DNA of 5,512 nucleotides from Spirochaetales bacterium (GTDB lineage Bacteria; Spirochaetota; Spirochaetia; SZUA-6; DRHE01), in assembly GCA_023136785.1 (NCBI GenBank), contig JAGLQP010000154.1, positions 1 to 5,512 of the forward strand. Direction: 5' to 3'. Shown here piece by piece: positions 1 through 5,512 of the stretch. The position numbers and the translations under genes were made by a program. Numbering within the stretch: the stretch's first letter is position 1; every line of letters starts with the position of its first letter. The notes beneath the pieces were generated by a model. That model saw only the letters and a program-made list of their open reading frames with translations, was not told the DNA's origin and did not search any database.

Positions 1-692
1 TGATTGAATCCATCGGCGACTACTACTCCGCAGCACGGATCTCCGAAGCGCCGGTGCCGACCGAGAAGATGATTTCCCGCGGGCTCGGTGCCGAGGGAAT
101 TGGTTGTCTGATAGCCAGCGTGTTCCAGACCTGTAACGGCACGACCTCCTACTCTGAGAACATCGGTGCCATCGGTCTGACCCGTGTGGCCAGCCGTCGG
201 GTGATCCGGGCCGGCGCCGTTGCCATGCTGATTCTGCCCTTCTTTGGCAAATTCGGCGCGACTCTGGCGACCATGCCCCAACCGGTAATCGGGTCTATGT
301 TTGTCGGATTGTTCGGTTTGATTGCCGCCGTCGGGCTGTCCAACCTGCAGTTCGTGAATCTGAACAACGCCCGAAACCTGTTTATCATCGGTATCGCCTT
401 TTTTGCCGGTTTGAGTTTCCCGGCGCATTTCAACGCCTCCGCCATCAACTGGGCGGAAGCCGGTAGATTCGCCGAGGTGCTGGGCAATATCCTGCAGACC
501 CTCCTAACTACGGGTATGGCTGTAACCGCTATCGTCGGAATCATCCTGGACAACCTGCTTCCCGGCGCCACTCGGGAAGAGCGGGGCTTGACGGTTTGGG
601 AGACCGAAGCCACCGACGAAGCCTGGGCTAAAGCCGAGGAAAAATGGAAAAAGATGGCGGTGGGCGAAGAACGCAAAGTCATCATCGAATAG
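1..692 (+). CDS. NCS2/SLC23-family nucleobase permease, C-terminal part (5' end outside window)
   Basis: This is an inner-membrane nucleobase:cation symporter, probably taking up uracil or another pyrimidine/purine base. The open frame runs from base 3 without a start codon, giving 229 residues, about half of the usual 430-470. The GTG at 54 is internal, because family sequence (ESIGDYY, bases 6-26) precedes it. Seen: the Glu of ESIG (6-8) and the Glu of SYSENIG (156-158) match the two substrate-binding glutamates of UraA (Glu241 and Glu290). ENIGAIGLTR (156-185) fits the NAT signature [QEP]-N-x-G-x4-T-[RKG]. Glu in the first position is typical of uracil carriers, whereas xanthine/urate carriers usually have Gln. 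Several hydrophobic helices follow (about 207-585). A tail with LPGATREERGL resembles the bacterial and animal SLC23 branch more than classical UraA, so the substrate is inferred. The end of the tail is charged and soluble. A strong terminator lies 26 nt after the stop. Confidence 0.93.
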   Translation, partial: IESIGDYYSAARISEAPVPTEKMISRGLGAEGIGCLIASVFQTCNGTTSYSENIGAIGLTRVASRRVIRAGAVAMLILPFFGKFGATLATMPQPVIGSMFVGLFGLIAAVGLSNLQFVNLNNARNLFIIGIAFFAGLSFPAHFNASAINWAEAGRFAEVLGNILQTLLTTGMAVTAIVGIILDNLLPGATREERGLTVWETEATDEAWAKAEEKWKKMAVGEERKVIIE

Positions 693-718
693 GCGTTGTC
701 GAATCGGAATTACAAAGC

Positions 719-749
719 ACGGGGCAGTTGAAACTGCCCCGTCTTTTTT
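719..749 (+). terminator. Intrinsic (rho-independent) terminator after the permease gene
   Basis: There is a perfect 11-bp inverted repeat, ACGGGGCAGTT (719-729) and AACTGCCCCGT (732-742), with only GA between the arms. In RNA the innermost pair would open to give a loop of about four bases. The stem is GC-rich and is followed by C and six T (744-749), the classic intrinsic terminator layout. It ends the permease transcript and isolates the next gene, which starts 14 nt past the T run. Its downstream half also overlaps a candidate promoter for the gene at 763. Confidence 0.93.
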
Positions 750-756
750 GTTTAAT
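728..756 (+). promoter_or_regulatory. Candidate sigma70 promoter for the 763-1637 gene pair, overlapping the terminator
   Basis: A -35-like TTGAAA (728-733, 5 of 6 consensus) and a -10-like TTTAAT (751-756, 5 of 6) are separated by the optimal 17 nt. Transcription would start seven bases after the -10 hexamer, at 763, which is the A of the ATG. That implies a leaderless mRNA and fits the lack of any Shine-Dalgarno before 763. The -35 hexamer sits across the loop and descending arm of the terminator hairpin. This is inference from spacing and consensus only; AT-rich terminator tails produce such matches by chance. Confidence 0.45.
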
Positions 757-762
757 CGAAAT

Positions 763-1149
763 ATGAATAACAACTCCCCTGCACGAATAGTTCTATTCAT
801 TCTGACGGCACTGCTAATGCTTCTCACCTTCTACGCTATTTTCAACGCCGGTAATCCCAATTCGCTGTTCCGTCTGGTGATCAGAGACACATCCTACGAC
901 ATCGCCGTCACGGTGGCTTTAGCTGTAGGTGCCTTTGTCCTGGTTCTGGTGCTGACCATGGGTAGCCCTCAGAACCGCCTGCGGCATATGCTTGAGATCA
1001 ACGCCGAACATATACGGACTCTCAGGCAGAAGGGAAAGAGCGAGGTTTTCATCGCCGAATCTTTTTTGTCCGAGTTGGGTGTCAGAAGTGGGCTTTTATA
1101 CCGCCTTGCCAAGTGGCGAGTTTTACGCTACCTTTCCAAACTAGGATGA
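763..1149 (+). CDS. Uncharacterised small membrane protein, two TM helices and basic C-terminal tail (128 aa)
   Basis: I do not recognise this family. The protein has two hydrophobic segments, about residues 9-27 and 46-66, joined by a short polar loop. A highly charged, Arg/Lys-rich region (about 68-128) follows and looks helical; by the positive-inside rule it would be cytoplasmic, as would the N-terminus. The tail contains NAEHIRTLRQKGKSEVF (80-96) and ends in RLAKWRVLRYLSKLG, an amphipathic basic helix that could lie on the membrane or bind a partner. I chose ATG 763 over the in-frame TTG at 748, which lies inside the terminator T run. No Shine-Dalgarno is visible, so translation may be leaderless. 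The stop overlaps the next start as ATGA (1146-1149), so the two proteins are probably made together and may act together. No function can be assigned. Confidence 0.72.
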   Translation: MNNNSPARIVLFILTALLMLLTFYAIFNAGNPNSLFRLVIRDTSYDIAVTVALAVGAFVLVLVLTMGSPQNRLRHMLEINAEHIRTLRQKGKSEVFIAESFLSELGVRSGLLYRLAKWRVLRYLSKLG

Positions 1150-1637
1150 ATGCCCTGGAAGGTTTAACAAATCCAAACTGGCTGGTCTTTGCCCTCATCT
1201 TTCTCGGCATCGTCTTCTACCTGGCCTACATGCGGCAGTGGGAAACCAAGCGTATCACAGACAAGTTCGACAAGCAGGACATCATCATCACCAGCTTCGG
1301 GGTCAACTACTACGGCCTGGAATCAGAGCCGGGCGGTCCATTGCGGAGCGCAGGAGCGCTCGTGCTGCTGAAAGATGGAATCTACTACAGAGCCCGCTTT
1401 GCCAAGAGGGAATTGTTGATACCAGGCTCGGCAATCACCTATATCGGCGTTAGCAAAGTCCACAAGGGGAAGGATCTGCACCAGGGTGTGGTGGTGCTGC
1501 AATTCCTCAATCAGGATGGGAAGGAGGAGAAGGCCGCCTTCCGAATACCCTACCCGGCCCAGTGGGTCACCGCTATCAAGGGCAATCTGTTGGATAAGAA
1601 GGTCCAGACCCCCGAGAAGCCGCGCAACGCTGGGTGA
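1146..1637 (+). CDS. Uncharacterised one-TM protein with beta-rich, possibly PH-like cytoplasmic domain (163 aa)
   Basis: The family is not recognised. Residues 12-28 form one hydrophobic helix followed by a charged stretch (RQWETKRITDKFDKQD), so most of the protein should face the cytoplasm. Residues about 45-148 alternate short hydrophobic strands and polar turns (GALVLLKDGIYYRARF, 70-85; GVVVLQFLNQDGK, 114-126) and end in an amphipathic helix with Trp140 (PAQWVTAIKGNLL). This resembles bacterial PH-like or GRAM-like folds, but that is a fold guess from pattern, not a match. The ATG at 1146 overlaps the upstream stop (ATGA). Earlier in-frame GTG at 1113 is less likely because it lies within the upstream gene and adds a non-conforming N-terminus. 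There is no good Shine-Dalgarno, so translational coupling is the likely mode. No clear terminator follows before the mmd promoter. Confidence 0.72.
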   Translation: MNALEGLTNPNWLVFALIFLGIVFYLAYMRQWETKRITDKFDKQDIIITSFGVNYYGLESEPGGPLRSAGALVLLKDGIYYRARFAKRELLIPGSAITYIGVSKVHKGKDLHQGVVVLQFLNQDGKEEKAAFRIPYPAQWVTAIKGNLLDKKVQTPEKPRNAG

Positions 1638-1703
1638 ATGCAGCAGACACTGTTGCTGGAATCCGGCTACCGGCATTTCTTCAATTAGAATTTGAACTAT
1701 AAT

Positions 1704-1733
1704 TTGACATAATGTTGTAGGTCATTTTATAAT
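1704..1733 (+). promoter_or_regulatory. Exact-consensus sigma70 promoter of the mmd operon
   Basis: TTGACA (1704-1709) and TATAAT (1728-1733) both match consensus 6 of 6, separated by 18 nt. Predicted transcription starts near 1740, giving a leader of about 31 nt before the GTG at 1771. It lies in an AT-rich island within otherwise GC-rich DNA. A second TATAAT occurs at 1698-1703, but I see no good -35 for it. The strength of the match suggests high, housekeeping-sigma expression of the decarboxylase unless a repressor acts here. An imperfect inverted repeat (1698-1708 with 1721-1731) overlaps the promoter. Confidence 0.85.
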
Positions 1734-1758
1734 CGTTATCCGGCCCAAATCTTCAGGC

Positions 1759-1766
1759 GGGAGGAG
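1759..1766 (+). promoter_or_regulatory. Ribosome binding site that fixes the GTG start of mmdA
   Basis: GGGAGGAG contains the GGAGG core (1760-1764), six bases before GTG at 1771. This is the strongest Shine-Dalgarno in the window and supports GTG 1771 rather than the in-frame ATG at 1789 as the mmdA start. Confidence 0.88.
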
Positions 1767-1770
1767 TCCC

Positions 1771-3321
1771 GTGAGTAACCGCGATTCGATGCAAAGATAT
1801 CACGAAAACAGAGCCAAAATGCTGGCCGGGGGTGGAGTGAAGCGGGTAGAAGCTCAACACAAAAAGGGCAAGCTGACCGCCCGGGAACGCCTGGACCTGC
1901 TCTTGGACAAAGGGTCTTTCGTCGAACAGCAGCCCTACATCACGGTACGGGCTACAGAGTTCGGGTTGGCAAACAAGAAATTCCTCGGCGACGGTGTTGT
2001 CAGCGGGACCGGCAAGGTCAACGGGCAGCAGATCTTTCTGTTTTCTCAGGACTTCACCATTCTGGGCGGTTCACTCGGTGAAATGCACGCCGAACGGATC
2101 GTCGAAGCTCAAGGCCTGGCTCTAAAAAACGGCTGTCCTTTCGTACAGATCAATGATTCGGGGGGCGCCCGCATTCAAGAGGGCACCCTCTCGCTGAACG
2201 GCTACGCCAAGATCTTCCGGGCCAATACATTGGCCTCCGGGGTTGTCCCCCAATTCTCAGTAATTCTCGGGCCCTGCGCCGGCGGAGCCGTGTACTCTCC
2301 GGCCATAACCGATTTCATCCTGATGGTGGACGGGATCAGCAACATGTATATCACCGGCCCGGATGTCATCCGGGTTGTGACCGGGGAGGAGATCAGCCAC
2401 GATGAGCTGGGAGGCGCCGCCACCCATGCATCGATCAGCGGCAACGCCCACTTCCGTTTTACCGATGAGAAAAGTTGCCTTCAGTTCTTACGCAAGCTGT
2501 TGAGCTACCTGCCCGCCAACAACCTCGAGATGCCCCCCGTAGTGGACGGCAAGGATGGCCCGGACCGGGAAACACCGGAACTGGAGGAGCTCCTACCGGA
2601 GGACCCCAGGCGTCCCTACGATATTCGGGAGTTCATTGCCGCTATCTGCGACCGCGGTTCCTTCCTCGAAGTTCACGCCGATTATGCACCCAACGTGGTT
2701 GTAGGCTTCGCCCGGCTGCACGGACGCACCGTGGGGATTTTTGCCAATCAACCGAAATTCTACGCCGCAGCCCTGGACATCAACTCTTCGGACAAGGCTG
2801 CTCGCTTCATCCGATTCTGCGATTGCTTCAACGTTCCGATCATCAGCCTGGTCGATGTTCCCGGATTCCTTCCCGGAGTAGCCCAGGAGCACGGGGGAAT
2901 CATCCGCCACGGCGCCAAGATGTTGTACGCCATCGCCGAAGCCACGGTGCCCAAGATCTCCCTGATCATCCGCAAGGCTTATGGAGGGGCCTTCATCGCC
3001 ATGAGCTCTAAAGCCCTGGGCTACGACAGGACCCTGGCCCTGCCAACAGCCGAGGTGGCGGTGATGGGGGCCGAGGGGGCGGTCAACATCATCTACCGGA
3101 AAGAGGTCGCTGCCGCCGACGATCCCGAAGCAATGAGGCAGCAGAAGATCGATGAGTTTCGGGAACAGGTGATGAATCCCTTCATCGCCGCCGGCTACGG
3201 ATTGGTGGACGATGTAATCGAGCCCAAGTATGCTCGGATCGAACTAATCCGTTCGCTGGAGATGAATATCCGCAAGCGGGAGGATCGGCCCAGTAAAAAA
3301 CACGGGAATATTCCTCTATAG
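1771..3321 (+). CDS. mmdA: Methylmalonyl-CoA decarboxylase alpha subunit (biotin-dependent carboxyltransferase)
   Basis: This cytoplasmic carboxyltransferase moves the carboxyl group from (S)-methylmalonyl-CoA to the biotin on MmdC, releasing propionyl-CoA. At 516 residues it has the normal length of the MmdA/PccB family. Seen: a basic N-terminus with KLTARERLDLLLD typical of the family; the N-domain acyl-CoA/oxyanion loop DSGGARIQEG (from Asp129, Gly131-Gly132); and the C-domain biotin-side loop AYGGAF (Ala403-Phe408), preceded by VPGFLPG and QEHGGIIRHGAK. The C-terminus KKHGNIPL is the usual PccB/MmdA ending. Being next to genes for a Na+-pumping membrane subunit favours decarboxylase over propionyl-CoA carboxylase; no biotin carboxylase gene is in the window. 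Oxaloacetate (OadA) and glutaconyl-CoA (GcdA) enzymes have clearly different alpha subunits. The exact acyl-CoA substrate is inferred. mmdD follows after 9 nt. Confidence 0.93.
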   Translation: MSNRDSMQRYHENRAKMLAGGGVKRVEAQHKKGKLTARERLDLLLDKGSFVEQQPYITVRATEFGLANKKFLGDGVVSGTGKVNGQQIFLFSQDFTILGGSLGEMHAERIVEAQGLALKNGCPFVQINDSGGARIQEGTLSLNGYAKIFRANTLASGVVPQFSVILGPCAGGAVYSPAITDFILMVDGISNMYITGPDVIRVVTGEEISHDELGGAATHASISGNAHFRFTDEKSCLQFLRKLLSYLPANNLEMPPVVDGKDGPDRETPELEELLPEDPRRPYDIREFIAAICDRGSFLEVHADYAPNVVVGFARLHGRTVGIFANQPKFYAAALDINSSDKAARFIRFCDCFNVPIISLVDVPGFLPGVAQEHGGIIRHGAKMLYAIAEATVPKISLIIRKAYGGAFIAMSSKALGYDRTLALPTAEVAVMGAEGAVNIIYRKEVAAADDPEAMRQQKIDEFREQVMNPFIAAGYGLVDDVIEPKYARIELIRSLEMNIRKREDRPSKKHGNIPL

Positions 3322-3330
3322 GGTGAGCCT

Positions 3331-3669
3331 ATGAACGTGGAAATCTTTTCCTACAGCCTGTTCGCGACGGTCCTGGGGATGCTGGTGGTGTTTCTCTCCC
3401 TTACCGCGCTGAGTGTCATGATGGTGGTGCTGAAAGGCATTTTTACGGCAGAGGGAAAGCCGGACGGGGGGATGAGATCGAGGAAAACACAGCCCAGGAG
3501 AGAGGCAAGTTCCGCCGAACAGCCTCCGGCTTGGGTGGCAGCCGCTGTAGCGGCCTATCTGGCCGAAGAGCCGGAGCCGGACCGTCCGACCGCAGATCCC
3601 TGGAATGCTGTAATGAACCAGTACGACCCTTGGATCGCCGGAGGTAGGTTCAGCAAACGGGGAGTGTGA
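3331..3669 (+). CDS. mmdD: Methylmalonyl-CoA decarboxylase delta subunit (OadG family, one TM)
   Basis: This small membrane anchor assembles the soluble carboxyltransferase and biotin carrier onto the Na+-pumping beta subunit. The 112-residue protein has one N-terminal TM helix (about 8-34) with the family's GMLVVFLSLTALSVMMV pattern. A flexible polar linker follows, then the conserved AWVAAAVAAYLAEE segment (67-80) and a Trp-containing tail (DPWNAVMNQYDPW). In OadG proteins the C-terminal part binds the alpha subunit. A GGTGA-type Shine-Dalgarno (about 3322-3326) precedes the ATG. It lies 9 nt after mmdA and 3 nt before mmdC, so the genes are co-transcribed. OadG-like sequences diverge strongly, so the call rests on the TM pattern, the AVAAYL motif and the gene position. 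Confidence 0.88.
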   Translation: MNVEIFSYSLFATVLGMLVVFLSLTALSVMMVVLKGIFTAEGKPDGGMRSRKTQPRREASSAEQPPAWVAAAVAAYLAEEPEPDRPTADPWNAVMNQYDPWIAGGRFSKRGV

Positions 3670-3672
3670 AGG

Positions 3673-4137
3673 ATGAAGAGGAAAGTTCGCTTCGAGTTGG
3701 AAGGAAAGATTTACGAGGTTGGAGTCGAGCGTACCGGTGACCGGCTGACCTTGACCCACGAAGGAAAACGCTACATCGTTTCCCTTCTCCCAGAAGAGAT
3801 TGCAGCCAAGGTGTCGCCTCCCCAGAGTCCTGCCCAAACACGCCCCGCTGCTGCGATGCCCCGGGTTTCCTCCCCGACGACCTCTACGCCGCCCTCCTCC
3901 GCACCTACGGCGGAGCTCAATTCCACAGGCGCTCTACACGCTCCCATGGCCGGGGTGATCAAGGAAATCAAAGTCGGGCCGGGTCACAACGTCGAAGAGG
4001 GCCAGGTCGTGCTGATCATGGAAGCGATGAAGATGGATATCGACGTTCCCTCCCCGGTAGCTGGAATCGTAGCCGAGGTGTCGGTGAACCCCGGAGACAC
4101 GGTCAATGCCAAGCAGCAGCTGATGGTGATTCACTAA
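3673..4137 (+). CDS. mmdC: Methylmalonyl-CoA decarboxylase gamma subunit (biotin carrier protein)
   Basis: This is the mobile biotin carrier shuttling CO2 from MmdA to the membrane subunit MmdB. The 154-residue protein has three parts: a small beta-rich N-terminal segment (about 1-42, FELEGKIYEVGVERTGDRL); a Pro/Ala/Ser/Thr-rich flexible linker (about 47-82); and a biotinyl domain (about 86-154). The biotinylation motif EAMKM occupies residues 117-121, with Lys120 as the attachment site, 34 residues from the C-terminus, the standard spacing. APMAG (about 90) and VNPGDTV are the usual paired turns of the biotinyl beta-barrel. It would need a biotin protein ligase encoded elsewhere. GGGGAG (3659-3664), eight bases before the ATG and inside the end of mmdD, is the likely Shine-Dalgarno. 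mmdB starts 16 nt later. Confidence 0.93.
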   Translation: MKRKVRFELEGKIYEVGVERTGDRLTLTHEGKRYIVSLLPEEIAAKVSPPQSPAQTRPAAAMPRVSSPTTSTPPSSAPTAELNSTGALHAPMAGVIKEIKVGPGHNVEEGQVVLIMEAMKMDIDVPSPVAGIVAEVSVNPGDTVNAKQQLMVIH

Positions 4138-4153
4138 AGGGCTTTTGCAGTAG

Positions 4154-5272
4154 ATGAGCATCCTGAGGATCATCGCCGACTTTTTCACCTCCACCGGATT
4201 CTCAAGCCTGAATCCGGGAAATCTCGGCATGCTCGCCGTGGGGGGACTTCTGATCTACCTCGGGATCGCCAGGCAGTACGAACCGTTGCTGCTCATCCCC
4301 ATCGGCTTCGGTGCGATTCTGGTGAACCTGCCCCTGTCGGGGATCCAGGAGGAGGGCGGGCTGATCTGGTACATCTACTTCGGGATCCGCTCCGGGATCT
4401 TTCCTCCCCTGATATTTTTAGGTATAGGTGCCATGACCGACTTCGGTCCGCTGCTGTCCAAGCCGCCGACCTTTCTCCTCGGCGCGGCAGCCCAATTCGG
4501 GATCTTCGGTACCCTCCTCGGTGCCAAAGCCCTCGGATTCGACTTCGCCGAAGCAGCCTCGATCGCCATCATCGGCGGTGCCGACGGACCTACGGCGATC
4601 TATCTGACCTCGAAGCTGGCCGATCACCTGCTCGGACCGATCGCCGTGGCCGCCTACTCCTACATGGCTCTGGTTCCGATCATCCAGCCTCCGGTGATCC
4701 GGGCCCTCACCACCAAGAAGGAGCGGATGGTGGTGATGAGCGAGGTAAAGCCTGTCAGCCGTCGGGTGAAGATTCTCTTTCCCATCCTGACCACCATAGC
4801 AGCGGCTCTGCTCGTGCCGGCAGCCACACCATTGATCGGGATGCTGATGCTGGGAAACCTCTTTCGGGAGGCCGGCGTGGTGGACCGCCTGTCCAAGACC
4901 GCTCAGAACGAGCTGATCAATATCGTCACGATCTTTCTCGGTGTGGCTGTGGGCTCCAAGATGTCGGCGGAAGAATTCTTGACCCTGAAGACCATCATGA
5001 TCATCGCTCTGGGACTGGCTGCTTTTGTGGTCGGTACCGCAGCGGGAACGCTCCTGGGCAAACTGATGTACGTGATTTCCAAGGGTAAAGTCAACCCCAT
5101 GATCGGCGCGGCCGGGGTGTCTGCGGTTCCCATGGCTGCCAGGGTGGTCCAGAAGGTCGGTCAGAAGGCCAATCCGGGAAACTTCCTGCTGATGAATGCC
5201 ATGGGTCCAAACGTGGCCGGAGTGATCGGTTCGGCCATTGCGGCGGGGGTGCTGTTGGCCCTGGCCGGGTAG
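4154..5272 (+). CDS. mmdB: Methylmalonyl-CoA decarboxylase beta subunit (Na+-translocating, OadB family)
   Basis: This inner-membrane subunit decarboxylates carboxybiotin and couples it to Na+ export. The 372-residue protein is strongly hydrophobic, consistent with about nine TM helices, and has family landmarks throughout: [17 protein letters not shown] (42-58), [10 protein letters not shown] (141-150), [17 protein letters not shown] (314-330) and [12 protein letters not shown] near the end. Asp144 aligns with Asp203 of the Klebsiella oxaloacetate decarboxylase beta subunit; Asn314, Gly318, Ser323 and Arg330 align with its Asn373, Gly377, Ser382 and Arg389. All have the same offset of 59, so the ion path looks intact. 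The ATG directly follows an in-frame TAG, so no earlier start exists. The nearest Shine-Dalgarno-like AAAGGG (4136-4141) is rather distant, 12 nt. OadB and MmdB cannot be told apart by sequence alone; MmdA sets the name. Confidence 0.93.
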   Translation: MSILRIIADFFTSTGFSSLNPGNLGMLAVGGLLIYLGIARQYEPLLLIPIGFGAILVNLPLSGIQEEGGLIWYIYFGIRSGIFPPLIFLGIGAMTDFGPLLSKPPTFLLGAAAQFGIFGTLLGAKALGFDFAEAASIAIIGGADGPTAIYLTSKLADHLLGPIAVAAYSYMALVPIIQPPVIRALTTKKERMVVMSEVKPVSRRVKILFPILTTIAAALLVPAATPLIGMLMLGNLFREAGVVDRLSKTAQNELINIVTIFLGVAVGSKMSAEEFLTLKTIMIIALGLAAFVVGTAAGTLLGKLMYVISKGKVNPMIGAAGVSAVPMAARVVQKVGQKANPGNFLLMNAMGPNVAGVIGSAIAAGVLLALAG

Positions 5273-5297
5273 GGAATACCATTCTCCGTACTCTAAA

Positions 5298-5303
5298 TAT
5301 AGT
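5298..5303 (+). promoter_or_regulatory. Candidate -10 element of ygiQ (leaderless start)
   Basis: TATAGT (5 of 6 consensus) ends seven bases before the A of the ygiQ ATG, so transcription would begin on the start codon itself. There is no Shine-Dalgarno between 5273 and 5309. No convincing -35 is seen (AATACC at the 17-nt position), so the promoter is weak or false, and read-through from mmdB is an alternative. The hexamer overlaps a small inverted repeat, GTACT (5288-5292) and AGTAC (5301-5305). Confidence 0.35.
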
Positions 5304-5309
5304 ACTTGT

Positions 5310-5512
5310 ATGGGCAAAGCTGATTCATTAGATTATCTGCCGGTGTCCCGGCAAGACCTGGAGCGTCGCGGATGGCGGGAGTTGGATTTTGTACTCATCT
5401 CCGGGGACGCGTATATTGATCACCCCTCTTTCGGGGCCGCTCTGATTGCCCGCCTGCTGGAAAGCAGGGGATACCGTACAGGGATCATCCCGCAACCGGA
5501 CTGGCGCAATGT
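5310..5512 (+). CDS. ygiQ: YgiQ-family radical SAM protein, N-terminal fragment (3' end outside window)
   Basis: Only the first 67 codons are present; full YgiQ proteins are roughly 600-700 residues or more. The fragment is highly characteristic: YLPVSRQDLERRGW (9-22), then LDFVLISGDAYIDHPSFG, then LIARLLESRGYRTGIIPQPDW, matching the conserved YgiQ N-terminal domain that precedes the radical SAM core. The CxxxCxxC cluster motif lies beyond the window. The family's biochemical role is not well established. It starts 37 nt after mmdB with no terminator between, so it could be partly co-transcribed, but no functional link to the decarboxylase is evident. The ATG at 5310 has no Shine-Dalgarno. 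Confidence 0.92.
   Translation, partial: MGKADSLDYLPVSRQDLERRGWRELDFVLISGDAYIDHPSFGAALIARLLESRGYRTGIIPQPDWRN

Noticed and set aside
748..762. TTG at 748 as an earlier start for the first small membrane protein.
   Set aside because: It lies in the terminator T run, has no ribosome binding site and adds only five residues; ATG 763 fits the predicted promoter better.
1641..1676. Short inverted repeats (CAGCA with TGCTG; CCGG-CTA-CCGG) as a terminator for the membrane gene pair.
   Set aside because: Stems are only 4-5 bp and no T run follows; too weak to call a terminator.
1638..1688. A 16-codon ORF (ATG 1638 to TAG 1686-1688) directly after the stop of the second membrane gene, a possible leader peptide.
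   Set aside because: It lies upstream of the predicted mmd transcription start (about 1740), so it would not be in the mmd leader. It has no codon run suggesting attenuation, and an ORF this short is expected by chance.
2475..3011. A 178-codon + strand frame inside mmdA.
   Set aside because: It overlaps conserved mmdA sequence in another frame, and its Pro/Arg/Gly/Ser-rich composition is typical of an out-of-frame reading.
5274..5305. Possible terminator or operator after mmdB (GGGAAT/ATTCTCC; GTACT/AGTAC).
   Set aside because: Stems are about 5 bp, one has a bulge, and there is no T tract; not distinguishable from chance.
4418..5317. A long 299-codon open frame on the minus strand opposite mmdB.
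   Set aside because: It is the shadow of a GC-rich membrane gene: rich in His, Gly, Arg and Gln with no family motif, and the + strand product is unmistakable.

Overview
The window is bacterial chromosomal DNA, compactly coded on the + strand only. By eye it is moderately GC-rich, with AT-rich patches only at the promoter regions. The centre is a complete biotin-dependent, Na+-pumping decarboxylase operon of the methylmalonyl-CoA decarboxylase type (mmdA-mmdD-mmdC-mmdB). It points to an anaerobic or facultative bacterium that uses a sodium-motive force, for example one fermenting via succinate to propionate. The phylum cannot be fixed from this sequence. I see no phage, transposon, CRISPR or tRNA/rRNA sequence.

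Layout: (1) 1-692 is the 3' part of an NCS2/SLC23-family nucleobase permease gene, closed by a strong intrinsic terminator at 719-749. (2) 763-1637 holds two overlapping (ATGA) genes for small membrane proteins I do not recognise. The first has two TM helices and a basic tail. The second has one TM helix and a beta-rich, possibly PH-like cytoplasmic domain. (3) 1638-1770 is an AT-rich regulatory gap with an exact-consensus sigma70 promoter (TTGACA-18 nt-TATAAT) and a good ribosome binding site. (4) 1771-5272 is the mmdADCB operon with gaps of 9, 3 and 16 nt. (5) 5310-5512 is the 5' end of a YgiQ-family radical SAM gene.

How the mmd genes work together: MmdA moves the carboxyl group from (S)-methylmalonyl-CoA to biotin carried on Lys120 of MmdC. 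MmdB, the polytopic membrane subunit, decarboxylates carboxybiotin and exports Na+. MmdD, a one-TM subunit, holds the complex together. The catalytic and ion-path residues I could check (MmdC Lys120; MmdB Asp144, Asn314, Gly318, Ser323, Arg330) are all present, so the complex should be functional. The fifth small subunit, MmdE of Veillonella, is absent here, as in the four-gene Propionigenium arrangement.

The least expected signal is in the starts. Two of the three visible transcription units (763 and 5310) lack a Shine-Dalgarno sequence and have a -10-like hexamer placed so that transcription would begin exactly on the A of ATG, suggesting leaderless mRNAs. For the gene at 763, the proposed -35 hexamer lies inside the upstream terminator hairpin. 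The mmd operon instead has a conventional leader of about 31 nt with a strong Shine-Dalgarno. I found no clearly new biological system; the uncharacterised membrane pair and the leaderless/terminator-embedded promoter are the best leads.
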